Source: Bog-756 sp963813525
GTDB lineage: Bacteria; Actinomycetota; Acidimicrobiia; Acidimicrobiales; RAAP-2
NCBI GenBank assembly: GCA_963813525.1
Contig: CAWEZI010000005.1
Span: forward strand, 372,001-436,000
Direction: 5' to 3'
DNA: 64,000 nucleotides
Positions 34,878 to 43,706 of this stretch are shown here, piece by piece. The position numbers and the translations under genes are program-made. The notes below the pieces were generated by a model, which saw only the letters and a list, made by a program, of their open reading frames with translations, made no database searches and was not told the origin of the DNA. Each line of letters opens with the position of its first letter. Position 1 is the stretch's first letter.

Positions 34878-37800
34878 TCAGACCGATGCCCGGGCGGCGA
34901 GCGTCGGCTCGGCCGGGACACCGTCGCGATAGTGGACCGTCCGGTGCCGGACGGCGGGTACGCGCGCGCCTCCCAACCACTCACCGGTCAGGTTGAGCGG
35001 ATCGGCACCGGCCACCACCACGTCGTCTCCCCGGGTCGGCTCGCGCCGCACGTCGGCCAGAAGCGCCACCGCTTCGGGCAGGGCGTACTGCTCGCCGGAC
35101 ATGCCGGCTACGAAACGGCCTCCCATCACCTGGCCGCGGGCTTCAAGGCGGCGGAGGGCGCGGATGACGTCGCGCCAGGGGACACGGTACGACTCGCGCG
35201 ACCAGATCTCCCACGCCACCACCCCCCACCGGGCCAGCAGCTGCCACGCCACCGCCTCGGCCAGTTCCTCGGACGCCGGTCCGCCGGTCAGCTCGGCATC
35301 GAAGACCTCGGGTTCGGGCAGGAGCGACCATCGTCCCTCTCCGACACCCGAACCCACCGCGCTGCGTTGGCGACCGAGGGCCACCCGCCTGTCGGATCGC
35401 CGCCGTACGGCCGAGCGCTGCCGCCGACGGGTGGCCAGCAGAGAGCGCACCGCAGAGAAGGCGTCGGCCGTCACCATGCCTCGGGCCACCAGATCCCACA
35501 GACCCTCGTCGACTTCGGTGCTCAACCGACCCGACGCGGTGGCCAGTTCTGAGCGGAAGCACGCCCCGCGCTGGCGGAGCGCGCCCAGGATGTCCGCGGA
35601 GGCACCGGCCGCCGGGGCGGTCGGTGCCCGGTCCGCCCGTACGGCGGCCAGCATCCAGCTCAGATCGGGTCGGGTGACGAGGGCCAGCGGGGTGGCCGGC
35701 GAGGGTGTGGCCGAGCCCCGTCGACCGAGGCTCGGAACCAACGCAGCCACCGGGGCCGGAGCCTGTCCAGTCCACGCCGGTCCTGTCCCCGCTGGCCCAG
35801 TCCCCGGTCCTGTGTCATCGGCCACGACCCCCGCCGTCCCGTCGGTGCTCGGGTCGCGCTCGGGACGCGGCGTCAGCCGACCCCATGCCACCTCGCCGGC
35901 CAGGCACAGCTCGTCGAGCCACCGGGGGTCGTAGTTGGCCACCCGGGCCGGCAGGACATGGCGCTCCCACTCGCCCGCCGCCACCTCGAGCCCCTGCAGT
36001 TGCTCGATGACGGCCAGCAGCCCGGCTCGCCCTTCGGCCTGCGTGCCGTGGGCCACGTGCTGCCAGCAGGCCAGAAACCGCACGAAATCGGCGACGCTGG
36101 CTGGTTCGACGTGTCGCCGTCGTCGGCTGCGGCTGGCGGCGTGGAGCCGTACCAAAAGATGGCGGGCGCACCACCGTCCGTCGGGGAGCTCGACGGCCGA
36201 TCCGGCTCCCTCCAGACGGCCCAGTCCGGTGCGGGCCCGGCCGACAGTCATCGGTGCGCCGAGGACCGAGCCGGTCGGAAGGGGTCCTTCGGCCACCAGC
36301 TGTTCCACCGTCACCGGTCCCGAGATCTCGAGGTGACCGCCGATGCACTCGGCCACCGCGTCGTCGCTGTCGACCATCGGATCGGCGAGCGAGAGGACGA
36401 TGAGCTCGGCCCTGTCCCGCCGTTCGGTCGGTGTCCACGCACCCCCGATCAGGCCGGCCCGCCCCTCGGCCTCCAGTTGCTCGAACCATTCCTGCCAGGC
36501 GGCCACCGGTCGGCACAGAACCAGCGAGCAGAGGAGCTCGTGCAGTTCGTCGGCATCCCGCGGTCGGGGCCGGGCCTGGTCGAGCACCTCGGCCACGGCG
36601 CCGGTGTCGAGGGGGCCGAGCTCGGAAGGATCGACGGGCAGACCGGAGGGCAGTCCGTTCGGACCGAGAGGACCGAGACCTCTGGCCACGGGGACGGCCC
36701 GCGTCCTCCGCTCCTCGAGGGGAGCACCGTCCAGGTAGGTGTAGGGCCGCCCGCTCAGGATGCCGTGGGCCAACGGGGAGGCCTCGGCCGACTCGACCAG
36801 GTGGACGCCGACACGGCCCGCCTCCATCTCCGCCAACAGGGTGCTCAGACCGTCGGCGTCCAGCGGCTCGGTGAGACAGTCGTCGACCGTCTGGCGGACC
36901 AGGACGTGATCGGGGACGGGTACGGGACCGGGACCGGCGTTCTCCTGACAGGCGGCCAGCGCCGGCCAGGCCGCGGCCAGCAGGTCGTCGGCCTCCATGC
37001 GCTGGAGATGGATGGGGCGGCGCTGACCCCCACGCGAGCGGGGCACCACCAGTGCCCGGTTGAGATTCCAACGCCACCGGGCGGCCAGCATCGGATGGGG
37101 CAGCACGGCCTGGATGAGGACGTCGGTGACCGTGCCGCTGTGCAGCATGGTCGGCACCTGGCTCAGAGGGAAGCTGTGCTGTGGGCCGAGGGAGAGGACG
37201 ACGGTGTCGTCGTCGGCCGCCGCCTGCAACTCGAAATCGAAGGAGACACAGAACCTCTTGCGCAGGGCCAGCCCGAAGGCCCGGTTGATGCGCCCCCCGT
37301 AGGGCGAGTGGACGATGAGCTGGGTTCCTTCGCTCTCGTCGAAGACCCGCTCGACGACCAGGCGATCCCGGGTGGGGAGTGCGCCCAGGGCGGCCAGACC
37401 CGCCCCCAGGTAGGCCACCACCTGGGTGGCCACCTCTTCGGACACTCCGGCCGTCCGACGCACGACCTGACGGGCGCTGTCCCCTTCGCCCGCCCCCAAG
37501 AGGGGCTCGAGCTCGGCCCGGAGCGCTCCCACCTCGGCCGACAACTCGGCGGTCCGGGCGGGGGCCTCACCCAACCAGAAGGGGATGGTCGGAGGGAGGT
37601 CGCCGGCGTCGTGGACCCGCACGGTTCCCGTCTCGACCTTCACCACCCGCCACGAGTGGGTGCCCAGCAGGAAGATGTCCCCGGCGGTGGCCTCGACGGC
37701 GAAGTCCTCGTGGACCGATCCCACCGTGACGCCGTCGGGGTCGAGGACGACTCGGTAGTCGCCGGTCTCGGGGATGGCTCCTCCGCTGGTCAGGGCGGCC

Positions 37801-39533
37801 AGTCGGGCGCCCCGCCGGGGACGGAGCCGGCCGTTGACGGCGTCATGGTGGAGATGGGCGCCCCGCCGGCCGCGTCCCGTCGGGATGCCCCACGAGACCA
37901 TGTCGACCACCTGGTCGAACGTCTCAGGGGCCAGGTCGGCGTAAGGAGCGGCGTGGCGCACCAGGTCGTAGAGAGGGCCGACTTCCCACTCACCGGCCGC
38001 CGCCACCTCGGCCACCACCTGCTGGGCCAGGACGTCGAGAGGTGCCGTCGGAGGTTGCAGGACGTCAAGATGTCCGGCCCGGACCCCGGCCAGGAGCGCC
38101 GTGCACTCGACCAGCTCGTCGCGGGTGAGTGGGTAGAGGCGTCCGGCGGGTGTGCCCTCCCGGTGGTGATTGGCCCGTCCCACCCGTTGGAGGAAGGTGC
38201 CGATGGCCCGGGGCGACCCGATCTGGCACACCAGCTCGACCGGTCCGACGTCGATGCCCAGCTCGAGCGAGGCGGTGGCCACCAGGGCCCGCAGGTCACC
38301 GGCCCGCAGTCGCTGCTCGACGATCCGGCGCCGTGCGGCCGACAGACTGCCATGGTGGGCGGCCACCTGCAGAGCGGCATCCACCCGGTCGACGTCGGGG
38401 AGGCCTTCACCGGCGGTCCCGAGGCCGTCCTCGGTGGGCCGATCGGCGGCGTCGGGGGATCCCAGCCGCAGGGACAGTTGATGGGCGACCCGCTCGGCCA
38501 TCTTGCGGGTGTTGACGAAGACCAGCGTGGTGCGGTGCTCGAGTACGTGGGCGGCAATGCGATCGAGGACGTCGCCCATCTGCTGTCCGCTGGCCACCGC
38601 CTCCAGCTCACTCCCGGGTAGCTCGATGTCCACGTCGAGGTGGCGTTGGTGGCCGCAGTCGACGATGGCGGTCGGCGGACGGCCGGGATCGACACCCGAA
38701 AGGAGACGAGCCACGACCTCCAAGGGACGTTGGGTGGCCGACAGCCCGATGCGCTGGAGCCGCACCCCCTGCTCGGCGGTGAGCCGGCTCAGGCGTTCGA
38801 GACTGAGGGCGAGGTGTGAACCGCGTTTGTCGCGGGCCAAGGTGTGCACCTCATCGACAATGACGGTATGGGCACTCTGCAACATGAGGCGCGACGACGC
38901 TGCCGTCAGGAGCAGGTAGAGGGACTCGGGCGTGGTGACCAGCAGGTCCGGCGGTGACCGACGCATGGCTGCTCGTTCGGACGGGGGCGTGTCACCCGTT
39001 CGCACGGCGATGGTGAGGTCCGGGGAGTCCATCCCCAGGCGCTCCGCCTCCTCGGCGATGCCGGCCAGCGGCACCTGCAGGTTCTCGTGGACGTCGACGG
39101 CGAGGGCCCGGAGCGGCGAGACGTAGATGACCCCTGGTCCCGTCGGTTTCGGAGCGGCCTCCTGGCGGGTGGCCTGGGCCCGGTAGGCGGCGTCGATGGC
39201 GACCAGGAACCCGGTGAGGGTCTTGCCGGTGCCGGTGGGCGAGGCCACCAGCACGTCGTTGCCTGATCGGATGTGCGGCCACGCCTGGCGTTGGGGCTCG
39301 GTCGGTCCTGCGGGGAAGCGCCGGCGGAACCAGCTGGCCACGGCCGGATGAAAGGTGTGGAGGATGGAGTCGGCCGGCAGCTGGTCGAGACCGGCCAGCA
39401 GGGAAGTGGCCTCCAGTTGTGGCTGGACGGGCGCCGCCATCGACCGGTCGGCGGGCGCGTCCGTTCGGCCGGACGGGGGGCCGGCGTCGGCCCGGAGAGT
39501 GCGGGTGGGAGGGGCCACTTCGGTAGTCCACAC
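34878..39533 (-). CDS. lhr: long-form ATP-dependent helicase Lhr
   Basis: This 1551-residue superfamily 2 helicase has motif I SPTGTGKT (98-105), motif II DEVH (227-230), motif III SAT (265-267), and motif VI QRVGRANH (449-456), then the winged-helix and Lhr beta-barrel core (to about 870) and the long C-terminal region that distinguishes full-length actinobacterial Lhr from short forms. Lhr is a single-strand-DNA-dependent 3'-5' translocase and RNA-DNA helicase linked to DNA repair. A Gly/Pro/Thr-rich low-complexity insert (about 1255-1280) interrupts the C-terminal part. The start is GTG 39533; ATG 39440 is an alternative. It follows the crotonase gene by 46 bases, an odd partner for a catabolic operon. 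Confidence 0.94.
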   Translation of the reverse strand: MWTTEVAPPTRTLRADAGPPSGRTDAPADRSMAAPVQPQLEATSLLAGLDQLPADSILHTFHPAVASWFRRRFPAGPTEPQRQAWPHIRSGNDVLVASPTGTGKTLTGFLVAIDAAYRAQATRQEAAPKPTGPGVIYVSPLRALAVDVHENLQVPLAGIAEEAERLGMDSPDLTIAVRTGDTPPSERAAMRRSPPDLLVTTPESLYLLLTAASSRLMLQSAHTVIVDEVHTLARDKRGSHLALSLERLSRLTAEQGVRLQRIGLSATQRPLEVVARLLSGVDPGRPPTAIVDCGHQRHLDVDIELPGSELEAVASGQQMGDVLDRIAAHVLEHRTTLVFVNTRKMAERVAHQLSLRLGSPDAADRPTEDGLGTAGEGLPDVDRVDAALQVAAHHGSLSAARRRIVEQRLRAGDLRALVATASLELGIDVGPVELVCQIGSPRAIGTFLQRVGRANHHREGTPAGRLYPLTRDELVECTALLAGVRAGHLDVLQPPTAPLDVLAQQVVAEVAAAGEWEVGPLYDLVRHAAPYADLAPETFDQVVDMVSWGIPTGRGRRGAHLHHDAVNGRLRPRRGARLAALTSGGAIPETGDYRVVLDPDGVTVGSVHEDFAVEATAGDIFLLGTHSWRVVKVETGTVRVHDAGDLPPTIPFWLGEAPARTAELSAEVGALRAELEPLLGAGEGDSARQVVRRTAGVSEEVATQVVAYLGAGLAALGALPTRDRLVVERVFDESEGTQLIVHSPYGGRINRAFGLALRKRFCVSFDFELQAAADDDTVVLSLGPQHSFPLSQVPTMLHSGTVTDVLIQAVLPHPMLAARWRWNLNRALVVPRSRGGQRRPIHLQRMEADDLLAAAWPALAACQENAGPGPVPVPDHVLVRQTVDDCLTEPLDADGLSTLLAEMEAGRVGVHLVESAEASPLAHGILSGRPYTYLDGAPLEERRTRAVPVARGLGPLGPNGLPSGLPVDPSELGPLDTGAVAEVLDQARPRPRDADELHELLCSLVLCRPVAAWQEWFEQLEAEGRAGLIGGAWTPTERRDRAELIVLSLADPMVDSDDAVAECIGGHLEISGPVTVEQLVAEGPLPTGSVLGAPMTVGRARTGLGRLEGAGSAVELPDGRWCARHLLVRLHAASRSRRRRHVEPASVADFVRFLACWQHVAHGTQAEGRAGLLAVIEQLQGLEVAAGEWERHVLPARVANYDPRWLDELCLAGEVAWGRLTPRPERDPSTDGTAGVVADDTGPGTGPAGTGPAWTGQAPAPVAALVPSLGRRGSATPSPATPLALVTRPDLSWMLAAVRADRAPTAPAAGASADILGALRQRGACFRSELATASGRLSTEVDEGLWDLVARGMVTADAFSAVRSLLATRRRQRSAVRRRSDRRVALGRQRSAVGSGVGEGRWSLLPEPEVFDAELTGGPASEELAEAVAWQLLARWGVVAWEIWSRESYRVPWRDVIRALRRLEARGQVMGGRFVAGMSGEQYALPEAVALLADVRREPTRGDDVVVAGADPLNLTGEWLGGARVPAVRHRTVHYRDGVPAEPTLAARASV

Positions 39534-39579
39534 TACGGGTGTGCCACCCGCCGGCGAGCGCTCCTACCGGTTCGAGAGG

Positions 39580-40428
39580 TCAGGCCTGATCCGGCGAGGC
39601 AAAAGGGGCATCCCGCTCCCTGGTCGCCTGTTTGAGCCCGACCTCGGCCGCCCGGGCCGTAAATTCCCGGGCCTGCGGCGAGCGGTGGGCCACGGCGTCG
39701 TTGAGAGCGGCGAAGCGTTGCAGCTGCGAGCGGCCCATGAGCTCCACCCCCTCGTTGATGACCCGCTTGTTCGCCATCAGCAGTTCGCGGCCGACCAGCG
39801 CCATCCGCTCGGCCAACGCCAGCACCGTGTCGTCGAGCTCGGATGCCGGCACCGCCGTCAGGACCAGCCCGATGGTGGCTGCCTCCTTGCCGCTCACCGT
39901 GTCCCCGGTGAACAGGAGCCTCTTGGTCCACTGCGGACCGAGGTGGTAGAGCCACATGTTGGTGGGGGGTACCCCCATCGAGCGCACCGGAGGGAATCCG
40001 ATGCGGGCGTCGTCGGCCGCCACCACCAGGTCGCAATGCAGGGCCAGGTCGGTGCCGCCGGCCAGACAGTTTCCGTGGACCTGGGCGATGACCGGGATGG
40101 CGCACTGCCATACCTTCGACCACGACGAGCCCAAATCGAGCATGGCGGTCACGTCATTCCCGATCCCGCCTCCCCCGACCGGGCCCGGTTGGGCGTCGTC
40201 GGGGAGGACGCCGTAGCCGGACGAGAACGACCGTCCCGATCCGCGGATGATGACCACACGGGTGTCGGGGTCGGATTCGGCGTCGGCCACGCCGGCCACC
40301 AGCTCGCCGATGCAACGGGCCGTGAGCGGATTGTGCTGGGCGCCCCGGTTGAGGGTGAGGCGCCGCACCGGTCCGATACGTTCGACCAGGACGGCCGGCT
40401 CTGGCGGGGTGGACGGATCGGCCGTCAT
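39580..40428 (-). CDS. crotonase-family protein lacking the standard catalytic Glu pair
   Basis: This 282-residue crotonase fold has the oxyanion-hole strand GRSFSSGYG and the CoA-binding loop HGNCLAGGTDLAL. In true enoyl-CoA hydratases two Glu act in catalysis; here the first position reads Asp (GGTD) and the second region reads GFPPVRSMG without Glu. It may therefore be an isomerase, thioesterase-like or C-C hydrolase member. Its ATG overlaps the stop of the acyl-CoA ligase (ATGA 40425-40428), so both likely act on the same CoA ester. Confidence 0.85.
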   Translation of the reverse strand: MTADPSTPPEPAVLVERIGPVRRLTLNRGAQHNPLTARCIGELVAGVADAESDPDTRVVIIRGSGRSFSSGYGVLPDDAQPGPVGGGGIGNDVTAMLDLGSSWSKVWQCAIPVIAQVHGNCLAGGTDLALHCDLVVAADDARIGFPPVRSMGVPPTNMWLYHLGPQWTKRLLFTGDTVSGKEAATIGLVLTAVPASELDDTVLALAERMALVGRELLMANKRVINEGVELMGRSQLQRFAALNDAVAHRSPQAREFTARAAEVGLKQATRERDAPFASPDQA

Positions 40429-42005
40429 CGTCCTCCGATCGGATGGTTGTCGCCGTCGGACAATTCCGTCTTCTCCGCGGCCCTGCCCTCGGATGGGAGA
40501 AGTCGCACCACGACCTTTCCGGCGGCGTTGCGGGGCAAGGCGTCCACGATGTGCAGAGTGCGCGGCACCTTGTAGGCGGCCAGCCGTTCGAGGAGGAACC
40601 TCCGCAGGTCGTCCCCCGTCGTGTTGGCGTCGTCCCGCAGCACGACCCAGGCTCCCACATCCTCGCCCAGGACTTGGTGAGGGACACCGGCCACCACCGC
40701 TTCGATCACCGATGGATGCCCATAGAGCGCCTCTTCGACCTCGCCCGGCACCACGTTGTGTCCACCCCGGATGATGACGTCCTTGGAACGACCGGTGATC
40801 CAGAGGAATCCGTCGTCGTCTCGATAACCGAGATCCCCGGTGGACAGCCAGCCACTCTTCCAGGTCCGTGCCGTCGCCGGTCCGTCCCGGTAGTACTGCC
40901 GCGCCGATCCCGGGCCCCGCACAGTGATCTCACCGACCGTCCCGGCGTCCACCTCCGCACCCGCCTCGTCCACGATGCGGATGTCGACGCCGGCCAGAGG
41001 CAGACCGGCCGATCCCAGATGGCGCCCCCTGTCGCCGGCCGGGGCCCGGGTGACGGCGCCGAATTCGGTGAGGCCGTAACCAACCAGCACATCGCCGCCG
41101 GGCATCCGTTGGCCCAGACGCAGCAGGGTGGCTTTGGCCACGGGAGCGCCACCGAGGGTGAGGGCGAAAAGGCTCGAGAGGTCGGTGTCGTCAAAATCGG
41201 GGTGAGCCACGAGGAGCTGGGCCATGGCCGGAACGATGAAGGCGGCCACCGGACGGCGCCGGCCGACCAGCGACAGCCAGCGGCCGGCATCGAAGCGGGG
41301 CAGGTACCAGCCGGTCAAGCCGCCACTCATCGGTCCGGTGACCAGAAGGGCACCACTGGTGGTGGAGAAGGGCGACGCGGTCAGGAAACCGAGGCCGGTC
41401 CACGGCGGAGTGCGAGCCGGCGATGGGTCGGAACTCTGGTGGACGAGTACCCCCTTGGGCCGACCGGTGGTGCCCGACGTGTACATGATGTCGGTCCATC
41501 GGGCCCCGGGATCCCGGTCGGGAGGTGTGGCGTCGGGGTCCGACACGGCGTCCAGGTCGATGGGGTCCCCCTCCGATCGGGCCGTCCCCGCCGGACCGGC
41601 GGTCGTGGCCGTTAGCCGGAGCCCGTTCGCTCCGGCCACCAGCTCGGCCCAGGGGGTGCCGTTCTCCGTGGTGGTGCTGGCCAGAACAGCCGCCGGCTGG
41701 GCGTGGGCCAGGATGGCCCGGAGCTCGGGTGCCGCCAGCCGGGTGTTGAGGGGGACGGCCACCGCACCGGCGCGGTGGACGGCCACATAGGTCGTGAGCC
41801 AGGCCAAGGGCTCGTCGGGATTGATGGCGATGACAACCCGGTCTTCGGGTTCCAGCCCGTGCCGGGCCAACCCGCGTGCCAGCCGGTTGGCCGCCCCGTC
41901 CCATCCCCCGAAGGTGAGCTCGGTCCCGTCGGCCAGATTGACCCAGGCCACCTCCCCCGGATGGATGGCGGCCGTGGCGGCGACCGGGTCGGGTCCGCCA
42001 CTCAA
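40425..42005 (-). CDS. acyl-CoA ligase (AMP-binding)
   Basis: This 526-residue ANL-superfamily enzyme has the P-loop YTSGTTGRPKG (175-185), GYGLTEFG, the hinge WITGRSKDVIIRGG and the C-terminal lid Lys in PRNAAGKVV. It adenylates a carboxylic acid and then forms its CoA thioester. Overall it resembles the benzoate/medium-chain or FadD-like ligases. The start is TTG 42005, overlapping the phosphotriesterase stop by four bases (TTGA). Coupling to a lactonase-like enzyme upstream and a crotonase downstream suggests ring-opened acid activation. Confidence 0.9.
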   Translation of the reverse strand: MSGGPDPVAATAAIHPGEVAWVNLADGTELTFGGWDGAANRLARGLARHGLEPEDRVVIAINPDEPLAWLTTYVAVHRAGAVAVPLNTRLAAPELRAILAHAQPAAVLASTTTENGTPWAELVAGANGLRLTATTAGPAGTARSEGDPIDLDAVSDPDATPPDRDPGARWTDIMYTSGTTGRPKGVLVHQSSDPSPARTPPWTGLGFLTASPFSTTSGALLVTGPMSGGLTGWYLPRFDAGRWLSLVGRRRPVAAFIVPAMAQLLVAHPDFDDTDLSSLFALTLGGAPVAKATLLRLGQRMPGGDVLVGYGLTEFGAVTRAPAGDRGRHLGSAGLPLAGVDIRIVDEAGAEVDAGTVGEITVRGPGSARQYYRDGPATARTWKSGWLSTGDLGYRDDDGFLWITGRSKDVIIRGGHNVVPGEVEEALYGHPSVIEAVVAGVPHQVLGEDVGAWVVLRDDANTTGDDLRRFLLERLAAYKVPRTLHIVDALPRNAAGKVVVRLLPSEGRAAEKTELSDGDNHPIGGR

Positions 42006-42973
42006 TACGGCTCACATCCCTCGAGGACGCGGCGGGGGTTGTCCACCATCATGGTCACGATGTCACTTTCGCTGATGCCCGAGCGACGCATCAGGGGGAG
42101 GACGTCATCGGGGATGTGGGTCCACCGCCAGTCCTTCCAGGCGTTGGCCACAGCCGGCGGGAACCAGTCGACATGACACATGGCGTCGTGTGAGAGGACG
42201 ATGCGATCGGCGTGGCCGCGGTCACACAGGAGTTTGACCGAGGCCACCCTGTCCTCCACGGAGATCGTGCCGATGCCGAAGTGGTCGAAGCCGAGGTAGG
42301 AGCCGTTGGCCAGCAGAGCTTCGTGATAGGAGGCGTCGACGGTGCCGCCCGAGTGGCCGATCACCACGTGGGACAGGTCCACCCCCTCTTCCGACAGGAT
42401 CCGCTGCTGCTCCAGTCCCCAGGGCTGAGGTGGAGTCGGGGTGTGGGTGGTGATCGGCACCCCCGTCTGACGGTGGGCCTGGGCCACGGCCCGCAGCACC
42501 CGCTCGACCCCGGGGGTGATGCCGGCGTTGTCGGTTGCGCATTTGAGGATGGCGGCGCGCACCCCGGTGTCGCCGATGCCTTGGCGGATCTCGCGGACGA
42601 AGAGCTCGGTCATGGGCTCTGGTCCGCCCAGCAGGGCGCCCGGACCCCGGAAGTGGAAGTACATGGGCACGTCGTTGTAGGTGTAGACGCCGGTGGCGGC
42701 GACGATGTTGATCTCCGGTACCTGCTCGGCCACCGACACGATGCGCGGGATGAATCTCCCGAGGCCGATGACGGTGAGGTCGACGATGGTGTCGATCCCA
42801 CTCAGCTTGAGTTCCCTCAATCGGCGAACGGCCAGGGCCTGGGCCCCTTCCTCGTCCCACTCGGTTGAGGATTTCTCGATCTCCGGGCTGAGCACGAAGA
42901 CGTGCTCGTGCATGAGTGTCTGACCGAGGTCGCTCCCCTCGACCGGTCCCCCTACCGTGTTGACCACAGCCAT
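42002..42973 (-). CDS. phosphotriesterase-family (lactonase-like) metalloenzyme
   Basis: This 323-residue amidohydrolase barrel has HEH (22-24), the lysine K144 in LKCATD that is carboxylated in the family, H177 in TTHTP, H207 in IGHSGG and D263 in LSHDA, so the complete two-metal site is present. Proteins of this length with no large loop insertions are usually lactonases rather than true phosphotriesterases. ATG 42973 has AAGGGGGGAG just upstream. It is the first gene of the operon with ligase and crotonase: it could hydrolyse a lactone, perhaps one made by a Baeyer-Villiger enzyme such as that at 18367, as inference. Confidence 0.9.
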   Translation of the reverse strand: MAVVNTVGGPVEGSDLGQTLMHEHVFVLSPEIEKSSTEWDEEGAQALAVRRLRELKLSGIDTIVDLTVIGLGRFIPRIVSVAEQVPEINIVAATGVYTYNDVPMYFHFRGPGALLGGPEPMTELFVREIRQGIGDTGVRAAILKCATDNAGITPGVERVLRAVAQAHRQTGVPITTHTPTPPQPWGLEQQRILSEEGVDLSHVVIGHSGGTVDASYHEALLANGSYLGFDHFGIGTISVEDRVASVKLLCDRGHADRIVLSHDAMCHVDWFPPAVANAWKDWRWTHIPDDVLPLMRRSGISESDIVTMMVDNPRRVLEGCEPY

Positions 42974-43178
42974 GGCTCCCCCCTTCGTCGGGCACCGACC
43001 CGAGGCCAGCGGACCCGAGATGCCCGGGTGTCGAGGCACGAGCCGGCGCCGGGGCCACCGGATCGTATCGCCGGCGCCGACGCCGGGCTCTGCGGTGGCC
43101 GAGCCATGGCCGCTCCGGTGTAGATCAACAAACCCGCCCGTTCGTGCACGGAAGGCCGGCAGCCACAAAGATACCGGC

Positions 43179-43661
43179 ATGCGCGAGCACCGTTACTCGT
43201 TCGAGATGCCCCATCCGGCCGCACGGATCTGGGCGCTGTTCCAGGATTACGACCGGTGGGCCGACTACGCGCCCATGGTCAAACGGGTCGAAGTCCTCTA
43301 CCCGGGCGACGACGACCACAACGGGCGACTGCGGAGGGTGATCTTCGCCATGCCTTTCGGCAGGGAGGGCAGAGCGCTGGAACTGGTCACCGACGTCGAG
43401 CCTGAGCGTGGCTACACCTACACGATGATCTCCGACCGCCCGGGCAACGACCAGATCGGCCATGTCCGGCTCGAACCGATCGACGGTGCCCGCACTCGCT
43501 TCCTGTTCGACGAGAAATACAACCTCACTTCCTGGCCGTGGCGCTGGTTCGAGGGGCCCATCTACCGGTTCATCAACAAGAAGAACGAAGACAGCATGAG
43601 GCGGGCCTCGCAGTGGTTGACCGATCATCCCGAGTACCGACCGGACCTGGGCTCGACCTGA
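43179..43661 (+). CDS. SRPBCC-family protein (polyketide cyclase/dehydrase-like)
   Basis: This 160-residue helix-grip protein starts with HRYSFEMPHPAARIWALFQDYDRWADYAPMV, the usual beta1-helix entrance of START/SRPBCC folds, has beta strands through the middle, and ends with a long C-terminal helix (PIYRFINKKNEDSMRRASQWL). Such proteins bind hydrophobic ligands or act as cyclases or dehydrases. ATG 43179 has no strong Shine-Dalgarno. It is divergent from the phosphotriesterase operon and may share its promoter region, so its ligand could be a pathway intermediate. Confidence 0.8.
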   Translation: MREHRYSFEMPHPAARIWALFQDYDRWADYAPMVKRVEVLYPGDDDHNGRLRRVIFAMPFGREGRALELVTDVEPERGYTYTMISDRPGNDQIGHVRLEPIDGARTRFLFDEKYNLTSWPWRWFEGPIYRFINKKNEDSMRRASQWLTDHPEYRPDLGST

Positions 43662-43706
43662 CCGTCCTGCCCTTCTCCTCCCGACGTGATGTCGTCCTCG
43701 CCGCTG

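Noticed and set aside
35958..38621. Very long open frame antisense to lhr
   Set aside because: It is a by-product of GC-rich third codon positions in lhr. Its amino-acid composition (Gly, Arg, His, Gln, Val) has no domain, and lhr motifs on the other strand are complete.
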